In this document: in pieces, positions 1-10,938 of the stretch
How positions within the stretch are numbered: position 1 is the stretch's first letter
Layout of the letters: every line of letters begins with the position of its first letter
Source: Planctomycetota bacterium
GTDB lineage: Bacteria > Planctomycetota > Planctomycetia > Isosphaerales > Isosphaeraceae
Direction: 5' to 3'
Assembly (NCBI GenBank): GCA_021791715.1
Contig: JAJYWB010000002.1
Span: 154,382-218,381, forward strand
DNA length: 64,000 nucleotides
Notes under the pieces: generated by a model
Told to the model about the DNA's origin: nothing
Databases searched by the model: none
What the model saw: only the letters and a program-made list of their open reading frames with translations
Translations under genes and position numbers: made by a program

Positions 1-71
1 CTCCGGCCGCGCCGAAGACGGATTTCGGAACAACACGTATTGTTATCTAGAATACAGCGAATCAGGATATT

Positions 72-848
72 TTACGGATGAGGCTGTTCGGATTCGGCCG
101 TTCCCGGCGCGCCGAGGCGACGAATTTGATCGCGCAGCCGCGCGGCCTCTTCGTAATCTTCGCTCGCGATCGCGAGTTCGAGCCGTTCGCGCAGTTGTTC
201 GGCGGGATCGATCGATCGTTGTCGTTGAAGATCTTCACGCCATTGATTTAAGAAATTGATTTCGACGTTCTGTTCTTCGCGACCCTCCTGGCCGTATTCG
301 CGGAGGAATCCTCGGATCGCGGCGATCCCCTCGTCGATGCGTCGGATCGCCGCGGCGGTGTTCCGCAACGAAAGCGCCGTTTTGGCGAGCGCCTGGGCGC
401 GCATCATCAAAACATAAGGACGATATTGATCGAACGCGATCGCCTCGCGACGGTCCTCGGTGTGCTCGACGACGAACGAGAAGAGACGAAGATTCCGTTC
501 AGTGTCGCGCGCCACGAGATCAAATTTTTCAAGATGAAAAAGCGCGATATAGCGGTGATAATATTGGACACCTTCACGCATTAAATCGGCGTGCGCCTGG
601 CGATCGAGCATGCGGCGTTCGCCCCGCGCCGCGGCCTCGCGCGTCAGCGATTCGTAATAATCGAGCCACGAATCGAACCCGTGGGGTTTTTGGCCGTCGG
701 GGCGTCCGTCGATCTCCATTTGAAGCAGGCCGAGATCGAGCCTGGTTTGGATTTTGACGCGACCGTCTTCGCCTTCGATGAGGCGCACCTGAAGCGTCGA
801 CGGGTCGTGTTTCCAGGCTTCGAGAATCGGACCGATATCGAGAGACAC
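72..848 (-). CDS. UvrB/UvrC (UVR) motif-containing protein
   Basis: A 258-residue soluble protein. Residues about 217-245 form a UVR motif ([20 protein letters not shown] and onward), the helical hairpin found at the end of UvrB, in UvrC and in ClpC/McsA-type adaptors, where it mediates protein-protein contacts. The preceding 200 residues are helical and unrecognised; they carry no nuclease or helicase motif, so this is not UvrB or UvrC itself. It lies 94 bp downstream of, and co-directional with, the DUF4912 gene, so the two may be co-transcribed. The function is unknown; an adaptor role is inferred only from the UVR motif. Confidence 0.8.
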   Translation of the reverse strand: MSLDIGPILEAWKHDPSTLQVRLIEGEDGRVKIQTRLDLGLLQMEIDGRPDGQKPHGFDSWLDYYESLTREAAARGERRMLDRQAHADLMREGVQYYHRYIALFHLEKFDLVARDTERNLRLFSFVVEHTEDRREAIAFDQYRPYVLMMRAQALAKTALSLRNTAAAIRRIDEGIAAIRGFLREYGQEGREEQNVEINFLNQWREDLQRQRSIDPAEQLRERLELAIASEDYEEAARLRDQIRRLGAPGTAESEQPHP

Positions 849-942
849 GCGCGCAGACTCCGAATAAGCGAAAAGAGGCGGCGGCGAGCCTGGTCGCTGC
901 GCCGTCGCCTCGATGTTCGTGTGATTGGTCGCTTCGAGCGAT

Positions 943-2229
943 TTACAACTCGTTGCCGTCGTGGATCATCGGTTCCAATTCCTTGGTGTTGCGTTCGACC
1001 GCGAGGACGATCGTGCGCTCCTCGATGCCGTCGGCGCTCGAAGCGACCGCGGGAAGGATTTGACGACAATCGGGAAGGCTGAAGCGGACGGTGAACGAAC
1101 CGTCGTGACGGATCGGCACGGGCTCTCCCTGAATCGTCACATGCGCGTTGGGTTCGGTCGATCCGTAAACGATCAGTTCGGCGTCGACCTCGAAGTGAAA
1201 CTTGCGCGACGACCCCAATCCACCCAGGCCGAGTCCCTGAAGCGACATGCTTTGGAGGGGCCTGCGAAGGCGATCCTCAAACAATTCGCGGAGGTCGTCG
1301 GAGAGATTCGAGGGGTTTCCGCCCCCCGATTGATGATAAATTTTTTCGAATTGACCGCGCGGGCTCGCCCAGCTTTCATCGACGGTATCGGAGACGCCGG
1401 CTTTGGGGGTGGTGACGACGTTCGATCGAGCGAGGACGAAAAAACGCCCTTTTTTCGAAACATAACCGACGTCGACGCGGAACGAGCGGGGCGGCGACGT
1501 GACGTCGATGTACCAGGTGTTCACTCCGCCGTGAACCTCGATATCACGGATGTGACGCTCGGTCGCCGAAGTCGTGTCTTCGCTGGAGACATCCATAAGT
1601 CGAAGGATCGGCTTGGCGCCGTGCCAATCTTGCCCGAGCGCCGCCTGGGCGCGCGCCAGGGTCGACCGGCTCAATTCCCAATAAGCCTGTAACCAGTAGG
1701 GGTCGCGAACGATCACGACCAAACGATCTTTGACGCATGAATGATCGAGCGAACGGGGCGGCAACGGCGCGAGCGGCTTGCCGTCTTCGCCGTTGCGGTC
1801 GGGACGTCGCGTCGATCCGTTCGATCCATTCAACTTGACGCCGTTGGCGGCGGAAGTTTGCTTGCCGTTGTTCGAGTGCGACGACGAGTCGCTTACGGTC
1901 GCCGCGTCGATTGGAGCCGACGTCACGGCCGAGCCTTTCGACCGACCGGAGTCGGCCTTGGACACGCCCGAGGCCGCCGATCCGTTCGCTTCGGACTTCG
2001 CCGAGCGCGACGATTTGGCGGCCGATCCGTTCGCCGACGCGGTCGATGGAGTCGCCGTCGGAGCGGTCGTCGCCGCGTCGCCGACGCGTTTGCGGCCGTT
2101 CGACGGCGCCGGAGCGAGTGCACGGATCAATTGATCCTTACGCATCGCGTGCCACCCCACGACGCCTTGATCCTTGGCCATCTGAACAAGGACCTTCTTA
2201 TTGCATTCCTTGAGCGATTCGACGGTCAT
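943..2229 (-). CDS. DUF4912 protein with Rho-N/SAP-like N-terminus
   Basis: About 428 residues. The first 40 resemble the Rho N-terminal/SAP-like helical domain (ESLKECNKKVLVQMAKDQGV), a possible nucleic-acid-binding element. A low-complexity Ser/Ala/Asn linker follows to about residue 155. Then comes the DUF4912 core, seen in DRLVVIVRDPYWLQAYWELS and in the beta-rich segments after it. The ATG at 2229 is chosen over the GTG at 2238 because a GGAG lies 8 bp before it. DUF4912 proteins are common in planctomycetes and cyanobacteria and their role is not established. It is transcribed away from the ATP synthase operon. Confidence 0.8.
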   Translation of the reverse strand: MTVESLKECNKKVLVQMAKDQGVVGWHAMRKDQLIRALAPAPSNGRKRVGDAATTAPTATPSTASANGSAAKSSRSAKSEANGSAASGVSKADSGRSKGSAVTSAPIDAATVSDSSSHSNNGKQTSAANGVKLNGSNGSTRRPDRNGEDGKPLAPLPPRSLDHSCVKDRLVVIVRDPYWLQAYWELSRSTLARAQAALGQDWHGAKPILRLMDVSSEDTTSATERHIRDIEVHGGVNTWYIDVTSPPRSFRVDVGYVSKKGRFFVLARSNVVTTPKAGVSDTVDESWASPRGQFEKIYHQSGGGNPSNLSDDLRELFEDRLRRPLQSMSLQGLGLGGLGSSRKFHFEVDAELIVYGSTEPNAHVTIQGEPVPIRHDGSFTVRFSLPDCRQILPAVASSADGIEERTIVLAVERNTKELEPMIHDGNEL

Positions 2230-2435
2230 ACGGGCCACTCCGTCTCGCTCCGCGGCGGTGAAATTCGACTCTGGAGATCCGCACGCGGAGAAAAAGAAAG
2301 ACGCGGTAATTCATCCGTGAGTGGACCGATCCGGAATGCTCCCTGCCGACCGGATGCACGCTTGATCACACCAATCGAAAACCGCTTGAATCTCGGTGCA
2401 CGACCCGTTTCGGTTCCCCACGCCCCGGAAACACG

Positions 2436-2473
2436 AACGGCTCGTCCCTCTCGTTCACGAGAGGCGAGCCGTT
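2436..2473. other. Strong intergenic hairpin
   Basis: Two nested perfect arms (AACGGCTCG with CGAGCCGTT, and CCTCTCG with CGAGAGG) are separated by a 2-base bulge and closed by a TTCA loop, giving about 16 paired bases. It lies between the divergent DUF4912 gene and the atp operon and has no T-tract on either side, so it is not a standard terminator. Apart from this hairpin and a promoter candidate, the gap 2230-2879 shows nothing recognisable. Confidence 0.6.
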
Positions 2474-2730
2474 AATCCGCTATAGCCGGACGTTGATCGC
2501 TTGAGGAACGACATTGCGAGCCCTCTTGATCGAAGGATCCGTTTTCTCAATCGGTGGATTTTGTAGCAAATCGCTTTTACCAACTCGGGCCTAGCTTGTC
2601 AATAAAAAAAATTCTCTCGCATGCCTAACTTCTCCCATTTTCGCATCGATGCGTGCTTGCGACGCGGAGAGGTCCGCGCTCGCTTTCGACGACATTGTGA
2701 AAAATTTCTCGATTCCCACGCGCTGGGGAG

Positions 2731-2760
2731 TTGACAACCTCCGGCGACGGTCGATACAAC
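2731..2760 (+). promoter_or_regulatory. Candidate sigma70-type promoter for the atp operon
   Basis: A perfect -35 hexamer TTGACA (2731-2736) is followed after 18 bp by TACAAC, which matches four of six bases of TATAAT. It is about 120 bp upstream of the first atp gene and points towards it. No mapped start site is available, so this is a pattern match only. Confidence 0.35.
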
Positions 2761-2879
2761 ATCTAACGCGTTGGGTCATGAACGTCGTCAACCTTGAGGC
2801 GATCGAGCGAATCCACGGGTTCCACACCGCTCGCTGAACGGGGTCGGGTGGATTCTCTCTCGACGCGACCGGATCGTCC

Positions 2880-3098
2880 ATGCCGCCTCCCGACCGTCCC
2901 GAAGATTCCCTGGCGAAAGGGTTTACATGGGCGTATCGGGCGACCGCCGTCGGGCTCGAATTCGTCACTCCCGCGATCGGAGGTTTAATCCTCGATCGAT
3001 ACGCGGGAACGAACCCCTGGGGAATCTTGGGGGGGGTGATCCTCGGGTTTATCGTCGGTATGACGCATCTGCTGAGAATCGCGAAGCAATCTCACTAA
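2880..3098 (+). CDS. AtpZ/AtpI-family ATP synthase assembly subunit
   Basis: A 72-residue protein with two membrane helices separated by a short polar turn (AVGLEFVTPAIGGLILDRYA, then GILGGVILGFIVGMTHLLRI). This is the pattern of the AtpZ/AtpI family that precedes atpB in many bacterial ATP synthase operons and is linked to c-ring assembly or Mg2+ supply. It is the first gene of the operon, 67 bp upstream of atpB. Only one such small gene is present, where some operons carry both AtpZ and AtpI. Confidence 0.85.
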   Translation: MPPPDRPEDSLAKGFTWAYRATAVGLEFVTPAIGGLILDRYAGTNPWGILGGVILGFIVGMTHLLRIAKQSH

Positions 3099-3165
3099 TT
3101 CATTCCGTCTCGTCCGAACCCGGTCGTGCCCGGGCGGAGACGGCGTATTCTCTTTCGGCGGTATC

Positions 3166-3978
3166 ATGGCGCAGGGACATTCCGAAAGCCCGCTTAGTCA
3201 TGTGGTGGATCATCCCTCCCTGGAATTCCCGGGCGTTGAGATTCACCTGGGATCGATCGGCGGGATTCAGATCACGCGATTCATGGTGATGGAACTCGTC
3301 GCCGCCTGCCTGATCGCGGCGATCGTCATCCCGCTTTCGCGTCACGCGGCGAAAAACCGCGTCACCCGCGGCAAGCTGCTCAACGCCTTCGAGGCGATCC
3401 TTCTTTTTATTCGCGATCGCGTGGCTCGACCCGCGATCGGCGGCCACGGCGCCGACGATTTCGTCCCGTTTCTTTGGACGATCTTTCTCTTCGTCTTGTT
3501 TTGCAATCTCCTGGGAATGATCCCGGGAGGCGCGTCGCCGACGGGTAATATCAACGTCACGGGAACTCTCGCCGTCGTCACGCTTTGCGCCGTCATAGTC
3601 GCGGGCTCGCGTGAAAAGGGAATCATCGGTTTTTGGACGGGAATCGTCCCGCATCTCGACGTTCCCAAGCTGCTCAAGCCGCCGCTTTGGGGTTTGATGT
3701 TCGTCATCGAGGTCGCGGGGCTGCTCATCCGTCACGTGGTGCTTTCGGTGCGGTTGTTCGCGAACATGCTCGCGGGGCACATCGTGCTCGCGGTGATTCT
3801 CGGCTTCATCCTCCAAGTGGCGGGAATGCTTATTTATATCAAGGTTCCCGTTACGATGGCGAGCGTCGCCGGCGCCGCGGCGCTGTCGGTTCTCGAACTG
3901 TTCGTCGCATTTTTACAAGCGTACATCTTCACGTTTCTGGCGGCGATCTTCATCGGTTCGGCGGTGCATTCGCACTGA
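3166..3978 (+). CDS. atpB: F1Fo ATP synthase subunit a
   Basis: A 270-residue polytopic protein, the proton-channel stator of Fo. The conserved segment SVRLFANMLAGH (about residues 192-203) contains the essential arginine that faces the c-ring. The final helices (ALSVLELFVAFLQAYIFTFL) carry the usual Glu and Gln. A hydrophilic cytoplasmic start precedes the first helix. It sits between the AtpZ-like gene and atpE in the standard Fo order. Confidence 0.97.
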   Translation: MAQGHSESPLSHVVDHPSLEFPGVEIHLGSIGGIQITRFMVMELVAACLIAAIVIPLSRHAAKNRVTRGKLLNAFEAILLFIRDRVARPAIGGHGADDFVPFLWTIFLFVLFCNLLGMIPGGASPTGNINVTGTLAVVTLCAVIVAGSREKGIIGFWTGIVPHLDVPKLLKPPLWGLMFVIEVAGLLIRHVVLSVRLFANMLAGHIVLAVILGFILQVAGMLIYIKVPVTMASVAGAAALSVLELFVAFLQAYIFTFLAAIFIGSAVHSH

Positions 3979-4118
3979 TCGATCGAGCGGATCGTCCTGG
4001 AGTTTTGAGGTTCGACATCCCCCCCGGCGAGGACAACGGGTTTTCGTCCGATAGGCGGGCTTAAGCGTTGGTGATTTTCAACTTGCCGAATCCCGGCAAA
4101 TCAGGAGTTTAGGTTCCG

Positions 4119-4439
4119 ATGAAATTCTTGAAGTCCGCCATGTTGCTTACGGCGTTGTTTCTCCTTTCGCAAGTTCCCGCCTCGGCTCAAACCGTCGACG
4201 CTCCCGCGGTGATCGCGCAAACGTATCCGTTCGCCGACCTGCGCGCGTTCGCCGCGGGGCTCGTGATCATCGGCGCCGCGATGGGAATCGGCGGCCTCAC
4301 CAAATCGGCGGTCGAAAGCATGGCGCGTCAACCCGAGATGGCGGGAAACATTCAGACCGCGATGATCATCTCGGCCGCGCTGATCGAAGGCGTTACATTC
4401 TTCGCGCTCATCATCATCGGTTTTATTTTGAAGAGTTGA
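4119..4439 (+). CDS. atpE: F1Fo ATP synthase subunit c with cleavable-looking N-terminus
   Basis: A 106-residue protein, longer than the usual 75-90 because of a signal-peptide-like extension (MKFLKSAMLLTALFLLSQVP followed by ASAQ). The two ring helices flank the polar loop ARQPE. The ion-carrying glutamate is in ALIEGVTFF. The residue after it is Gly rather than Ser/Thr, and the helix-1 position that is Gln in Na+ rings is Ile, so the ring is predicted to carry protons. AGGAGT lies upstream of the ATG. It belongs to the Fo rotor and follows atpB after a 140-bp gap. Confidence 0.96.
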   Translation: MKFLKSAMLLTALFLLSQVPASAQTVDAPAVIAQTYPFADLRAFAAGLVIIGAAMGIGGLTKSAVESMARQPEMAGNIQTAMIISAALIEGVTFFALIIIGFILKS

Positions 4440-4589
4440 TCGATCGCGGAGCGGCTCGCCGAGCGAAGAATTTCAGCCGAAGCGTCGGGGATCGCGATCG
4501 ATATTCGATCGCACCCGAGCGCGTTTTGGCGAATTCGACGCGAAGTTCTCCCCCCGATCGATCGACGTTGGAACCGAGGTGAATCGACC

Positions 4590-5282
4590 ATGATTTGGCG
4601 GCGATTATTGATTTTAACAGCGATTTTTTCGTGGATCGTCTCGGTTTCGACGGTCGTAAAGGCCGCGGACGAGCCCTCCGTGAAGAAATCGGCCTCGGCC
4701 GACGCCGAACCCGCCGCGGAGCACGGCGGGGCTTCGCACGGCGAAGGCGGAGGCGACGAGAATCCGAACATTCTCGAGCCCAGTCCGCCGTTGGCGATCT
4801 GGACGCTCGTCGTCTTTTTGGTGCTTTTGGGGGGGCTTTGGAAGTTCGCCTGGAAGCCGCTTTCGAAGGCGCTGCACGATCGCGAGACGTATCACGAGAC
4901 GTTGCTCCGCGACGCCGAGAACGCGCGGGCCGAGAGCGCCCGATTGCTCGAAGAACATCGCAGGAGGATGGACGCCGCGGCCGACGAGGTGCGAACGTTG
5001 ATCGAGCAAGGCCGCAAGGACGCGACCGCCGCGGCCGACGCGATCGTCCGCAAGGCTCAAGAAGACGCCGAATCGGCGCGCAGGCAAGCGAAACAAGAAA
5101 TTTTCGCGGCGCGTGATCAAGCGTTGATGGAAATTTGGTCGAAGACCGCCGATCTCGCGGTGTCGGTGGCGGGGAAGGTTTTGGCGCGCGATCTCGGCGA
5201 CGACGATCATCGTCGGCTCCTCGCCGCGGCGGTTGAAGAGCTTCCCCGGGCGGGCTCGAACGGGGCGGGGAGGAACGGCTAA
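4590..5282 (+). CDS. atpF: F1Fo ATP synthase subunit b
   Basis: A 230-residue stator stalk protein. It begins with a hydrophobic signal-like stretch (residues 4-26), then an acidic/Gly-rich linker, one membrane helix (IWTLVVFLVLLGGLWKFAW, about residues 70-88) and a long charged coiled coil rich in Ala/Glu/Arg that pairs with delta. The N-terminal extra hydrophobic segment makes it longer than the E. coli protein (156 residues). Its stop codon TAA shares one base with the ATG of atpH, which implies translational coupling. Confidence 0.95.
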   Translation: MIWRRLLILTAIFSWIVSVSTVVKAADEPSVKKSASADAEPAAEHGGASHGEGGGDENPNILEPSPPLAIWTLVVFLVLLGGLWKFAWKPLSKALHDRETYHETLLRDAENARAESARLLEEHRRRMDAAADEVRTLIEQGRKDATAAADAIVRKAQEDAESARRQAKQEIFAARDQALMEIWSKTADLAVSVAGKVLARDLGDDDHRRLLAAAVEELPRAGSNGAGRNG

Positions 5283-5923
5283 TGACCGCGGAAGCCGTCG
5301 TTCCGAACGTTCGCCGAAGAACGGTGTTGGACGAATCCGCCGGGGTCGTCGCGCGGTCGTACGCCGAGGCTCTCGTCGACGCCGCTGCGAAATCGGGCCG
5401 CGAGGACGAAATCCTCGACGAACTCGAATCGATCGCCGCGACGGTGTTCGACGCGAAGCCCGAATTCGCGGCGATTTTTGAATCTCCCACGATCTCTCCG
5501 GCGGTCAAAGATCGCGTACTCGCCGAAACGTTCGACGGCCGTGTCGAATCGATGAATCTCGACTTTTTACGGGTGCTCAATCGTCACGGGCGGATCGATA
5601 TTTTGCCGCTCGTCGTTCGTTCGGCGCGCGCGATCGTCGATAAGCGGCGCAATCGTATTCATGTGAAAGTAAAATCAGCCGTTCCGCTCGACGACGACGC
5701 GCGATCGGCGCTCGTCGCGCGGCTCGGCGAGCTTTCGCGGGGAACTCCCGTGTTGCACGAGGAGGTCGATCCGGCGTTGATCGCGGGGCTCGTCGTTCAG
5801 ATCGGCGACGTGGTGTACGACTCCTCGGCACGAAATAGGCTTGAACAAATTCGCGACCATTTGATCGAAGGGAAACTCCATGAAATTTCGTCCCGACGAA
5901 ATCAGTTCTGTGATTCAGAATGA
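5282..5923 (+). CDS. atpH: F1Fo ATP synthase subunit delta
   Basis: A 213-residue delta/OSCP subunit linking the peripheral stalk to the F1 crown. The N-terminal helical bundle begins near [12 protein letters not shown] (about residue 24), preceded by about 20 extra residues. The C-terminal conserved segment is [20 protein letters not shown]. It overlaps atpF by 1 bp and atpA by 44 bp, so the three genes are tightly coupled. Confidence 0.95.
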   Translation: MTAEAVVPNVRRRTVLDESAGVVARSYAEALVDAAAKSGREDEILDELESIAATVFDAKPEFAAIFESPTISPAVKDRVLAETFDGRVESMNLDFLRVLNRHGRIDILPLVVRSARAIVDKRRNRIHVKVKSAVPLDDDARSALVARLGELSRGTPVLHEEVDPALIAGLVVQIGDVVYDSSARNRLEQIRDHLIEGKLHEISSRRNQFCDSE

Positions 5924-7595
5924 GATCGAGCAATTTCACGCCGAGACGGCGCGGGTCGAGGTGGGCCGGGTGCTCGAGGTCGGCGACGGAATCGCCCGCG
6001 TACACGGTCTTTCGGGCGTGATGGCCGGCGAGATGGTCGGCTTTGAAAACGGCGTCAAGGGGCTCGCGTTCAACCTTGAGGAATCGTCGGTCGGCGTGAT
6101 CATCCTTGGTGAATACACCGATATTCATGAAGGCGAAACCGTCACCGCGATGGGGAGGTTGTTGCGCGTTCCGGTCGGCGAGGGTTTGATCGGCCGCGTG
6201 GTCGATCCGCTCGGCAATCCGATCGACAATCGCGGGCCGATCCCCGGCGATTTAACGCGTTTGGTCGAATCGAACGCCCCCGGAATCGCCGAGCGTCAAC
6301 CCGTCGACGAGCCGCTGCAAACGGGCGTCAAGGCGATCGACACGATGATTCCGATCGGCCGGGGCCAGCGCGAACTCATCATCGGCGACCGCAAAACGGG
6401 CAAAACCGCGATCGCGATCGACACGATCCTCAACCAAAAAGGGCAGGGGGTTATCTGCGTTTACGTGGCGATCGGCCAGAAAGAATCGACGACCGCGGCG
6501 ATTGTCGATACGTTTAAGCGTTACGGCGCGATGGATTACACGATCGTCGTCGCCGCGGGAGCGAGCGATCCCAATCCGCTCCGGTTTATCGCTCCGTATT
6601 CGGGCTGCGCGATGGCCGAGTATTTCATGTACGAGAAGGGAATGGCCACTCTTTGCATTTATGACGACTTGTCGAAGCAAGCGGTTTCGTACCGCGAGCT
6701 CTCGCTCTTGTTGCGTCGGCCTCCCGGACGCGAGGCTTATCCCGGCGATATCTTCTACGCGCACTCGCGTTTGTTGGAACGGTCGGCGAAACTTGCGAAC
6801 AAGTATGTGATCGTTCCCGAGCACGCTCCCGTCGACAAAGAGGAGGTGACCGAGAGCTGGGGAGTCGACGGCAAGTTTTATCTCGGCGTTCCCGGGCTCG
6901 AGGAGGCGAAACACGTTCTTAAAGAGAGTTACCCGACGGGTCATAAGATCGTTAAGACGACGAAATCGGGGGGGTCGCTGACGGCGTTGCCGATCATCGA
7001 GACTCTTGAAGGCGAGGTTTCGGCTTACATTCCCACGAACGTGATTTCGATCACCGACGGGCAGATTTATTTACAGCCCGATTTGTTCTTCGCGGGGGTT
7101 CGGCCCGCGGTCGACGTCGGCATCAGCGTGTCGCGGGTGGGCGGCAAGGCGCAGATTCCGGCGATGAAGAAGGTGGCGGGGAGTCTTCGGCTCGATCTCG
7201 CGGCGTTCCGCGAGCTCGAGGCGTTCGCGCAGCTCGGCACCGAGCTCGACAAGGCGTCTCAGCTTCAGCTCGATCGGGGCTATCGGATGGTCGAATTGCT
7301 CAAGCAGCCGCAATATCGCCCGCGCGACGTCGCCGATCAGGTAATGAGCATGTTCGCGGGATCGGAAGGTTTCCTCGACGACGTTCCGGTGAAGGAGACG
7401 TCGAAATGGGAGGCCGAGTTCCTCGATTTCATGCGCGATCAAAAGACGAGCGTGCGTGATGCGCTTTCGCGTGAGAAGAAGCTCACCGACGCGATCGTCG
7501 CCGATCTTCGCAAGGCGATCGGCGAGTTCAAGGAACGGTATCGGCGAAGTTCGTCGACCGACAAGGCTCGCGCCGCGGGAGTTTCGGCGGCCTGA
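5880..7595 (+). CDS. atpA: F1 ATP synthase subunit alpha
   Basis: A 571-residue non-catalytic nucleotide-binding subunit. The P-loop is [13 protein letters not shown] (about residue 172). The conserved region with the arginine finger follows [19 protein letters not shown] and [11 protein letters not shown]. It is longer than typical (500-515 residues). Between [12 protein letters not shown] and [12 protein letters not shown] there is an insertion of about 45 residues (about 312-360), where many bacteria have none and E. coli has under 20. The C-terminus also has a Ser/Ala-rich tail. The start lies inside the 3' end of atpH, as is common in this operon type. Confidence 0.97.
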   Translation: MKFRPDEISSVIQNEIEQFHAETARVEVGRVLEVGDGIARVHGLSGVMAGEMVGFENGVKGLAFNLEESSVGVIILGEYTDIHEGETVTAMGRLLRVPVGEGLIGRVVDPLGNPIDNRGPIPGDLTRLVESNAPGIAERQPVDEPLQTGVKAIDTMIPIGRGQRELIIGDRKTGKTAIAIDTILNQKGQGVICVYVAIGQKESTTAAIVDTFKRYGAMDYTIVVAAGASDPNPLRFIAPYSGCAMAEYFMYEKGMATLCIYDDLSKQAVSYRELSLLLRRPPGREAYPGDIFYAHSRLLERSAKLANKYVIVPEHAPVDKEEVTESWGVDGKFYLGVPGLEEAKHVLKESYPTGHKIVKTTKSGGSLTALPIIETLEGEVSAYIPTNVISITDGQIYLQPDLFFAGVRPAVDVGISVSRVGGKAQIPAMKKVAGSLRLDLAAFRELEAFAQLGTELDKASQLQLDRGYRMVELLKQPQYRPRDVADQVMSMFAGSEGFLDDVPVKETSKWEAEFLDFMRDQKTSVRDALSREKKLTDAIVADLRKAIGEFKERYRRSSSTDKARAAGVSAA

Positions 7596-7749
7596 TTTTT
7601 TTCCCGAGCGATCGCGTTCGGCGCTCGAGTCGAAGCGCCGATCGCGATCGTGAACGGCTTCGCCGACCGGTTTTCGGCCCGGACTCGTTTATCGTATCGA
7701 ATATTTACACGTAGTTTCTTTTTATTGATGAACTTGCAGGTGTTCCCCG

Positions 7750-8661
7750 ATGGCTAAAGCTCGAGCGATCGTCACCCGCCGCAAGGCGGTGCAAAACATT
7801 CGCAAGATCACCCGGACGATGGAGCTGATCGCGACGGCTCGGTTTAAGAAGGCGCAGGATCGCGCCGTCCAGGCCGACGCGTACACGCGTAAGATCGCCG
7901 AGATCGTCGCCGATCTGGGGGCGACGTCGACCGAGGTCTCGCATCCGCTTTTGACGGCTCACGATCCCGTGAAGAACGTGCTTTTGCTGGCGCTCACTTC
8001 GAATCGAGGTCTCGCGGGGGGTTACAACTCGAACGTCGTTCGGATCACGGCGCAATCGTATCAAGAGAATTTAGCCGATTCGATCGGAACGAGGCTCGAG
8101 GTCGCGGGTAAGCGCGGCGTCAGTTACTGCCGGTTCCGCGGCCTCAAGGTCGATCTTTCTTACACGCAGTTCGAGGATCGTCCTCAATTCGAGCAGGTCG
8201 AGGCGATCGCCGATCGATATATCGAGATGTACGTATCGGGCAAGATCGATCGCGTCGACGCGGCTTATACCAAATATCTGAGCGCTTCGCGGCAAGAGGC
8301 GGTTCGAGTGACGCTATTGCCGATGACCTCGCTGGGGGATTTTTCGACCCGCGCGGTCAAAAAAGAAGCCTCCGCCAAGCCCGTCGCGGGCCGGGGAGAA
8401 CGCGTTCCGTACGAATTCTTGCCGAGCGCCGCGAGCATCCTTGAGGAGATCGTTCCCGTTTCGTTTAAAATTCGCTTGTTCAAGTGTTTTTTAGACGCCG
8501 CGGTGAGCGAACAGATCGCGCGGATGGTGGCGATGAAGGGGGCGACCGAGAACGCCGACGACATGATCAAATCGCTCACGCGTATGTACAACCGTGCGCG
8601 GCAGGCGCAAATCACCCGCGAACTCGCCGAGATTATCGGCGGTTCCGCGGCGCTCGAATGA
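7750..8661 (+). CDS. atpG: F1 ATP synthase subunit gamma
   Basis: A 303-residue central rotor shaft. The N-terminal helix (RRKAVQNIRKITRTMELIAT) and the C-terminal helix (ENADDMIKSLTRMYNRARQA) are the classical conserved ends that form the coiled coil inside the alpha3beta3 hexamer. The middle contains the usual Rossmann-like part starting LLLALTSNRGLAGGYNSNVV. It is 154 bp after atpA and 126 bp before atpD in the same direction. Confidence 0.97.
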   Translation: MAKARAIVTRRKAVQNIRKITRTMELIATARFKKAQDRAVQADAYTRKIAEIVADLGATSTEVSHPLLTAHDPVKNVLLLALTSNRGLAGGYNSNVVRITAQSYQENLADSIGTRLEVAGKRGVSYCRFRGLKVDLSYTQFEDRPQFEQVEAIADRYIEMYVSGKIDRVDAAYTKYLSASRQEAVRVTLLPMTSLGDFSTRAVKKEASAKPVAGRGERVPYEFLPSAASILEEIVPVSFKIRLFKCFLDAAVSEQIARMVAMKGATENADDMIKSLTRMYNRARQAQITRELAEIIGGSAALE

Positions 8662-8763
8662 CGACCGACGCTCGATCGAACGCGAACCCGCGGCGCGAAC
8701 GCCGCGCGGGAAACGACGAACGATCGAGCGACCAAGATCTTTCAAGTTGATAGAACGTTTTGA

Positions 8764-10221
<1,458 letters not shown>

Positions 10222-10255
10222 AGCCTTCGGCCCACGATTCATTGAATCGATCAAG

Positions 10256-10288
10256 CGTCCGATCCCCGTCGGGGTCGGACGTTTTTTT
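10256..10288 (+). terminator. Rho-independent terminator of the atp operon
   Basis: The stem CGTCCGA/TCGGACG plus CCCC/GGGG has one bulged T and a GTC loop, and is followed directly by seven T (10282-10288). It begins 34 bp after the atpD stop, leaving no room for atpC in this transcript. Confidence 0.9.
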
Positions 10289-10371
10289 GTTGGACGGTCG
10301 CCGCGGTTTGTCGATATGCTTTAAGAATCGAGGTTCGGCGAGGCGAGACTGAAATCGATCGAGTTTTCGTT

Positions 10372-10938
10372 ATGATCCATATAGATACGAGTGAAATCAC
10401 TCGGCCGGAGGTTTGGGATCATTTCGATTCCTACGCCCGGCGGCTTGATCCGCTGGGGAGCGTGGAATTCGCGTTGTATTCGCGTGGAATGCTTGAAAAA
10501 TCGGTTCGATTACTGATAAACGATCGTTTTTGGTGGCGATTCTTATATTGTTTGGAATTCGGAGCGATTTTCATCGCTTTGATGGAGACCGGACTGATAC
10601 CGAATCTGATCGTCGTTCTCATTGTCGGCGTTCCTTTATTTATCATCATTTTCAACGGTTTCGAGGATTCGGCGACTCCCCGGTTCGCGGTTTGTGAACG
10701 TGGTTTATGGCTTGAGAAGAGACCCGTCGCGTGGGATCGAGTACGCTCGTGTTCGTGGAGCCGATATCGAAAAAACGAGCTTGTCGTTTCGGTCAACGAC
10801 TTCACGAAGCGGGTCCAAATTCCCGCCGATCGTTGTGAAGAGGTCGAGGCGGCGGTGAGTAAACACGCCAAAATGCGTCGCGTTATTCTTCAAGCCGCGC
10901 CGATCACGGGCGGCGATTTGAGCGAGGACGGATCATGA
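10372..10938 (+). CDS. Membrane protein, tandem paralogue 1 of 3
   Basis: A 188-residue protein with two adjacent membrane helices (about residues 55-100) and a C-terminal cytosolic-type domain. Its signature is shared with the next two genes: FAVCERGLWL, a W-[DE]-x-[IV]-x-x-C-x-W core, KNELVV, and IPAD with an EEVEAAV helix. The shape resembles bacterial PH-like/DUF5673 proteins, where a Trp-rich sheet and a final helix follow two helices; this assignment is tentative. The stop overlaps the next start (ATGA). The function is unknown. Confidence 0.7.
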   Translation: MIHIDTSEITRPEVWDHFDSYARRLDPLGSVEFALYSRGMLEKSVRLLINDRFWWRFLYCLEFGAIFIALMETGLIPNLIVVLIVGVPLFIIIFNGFEDSATPRFAVCERGLWLEKRPVAWDRVRSCSWSRYRKNELVVSVNDFTKRVQIPADRCEEVEAAVSKHAKMRRVILQAAPITGGDLSEDGS

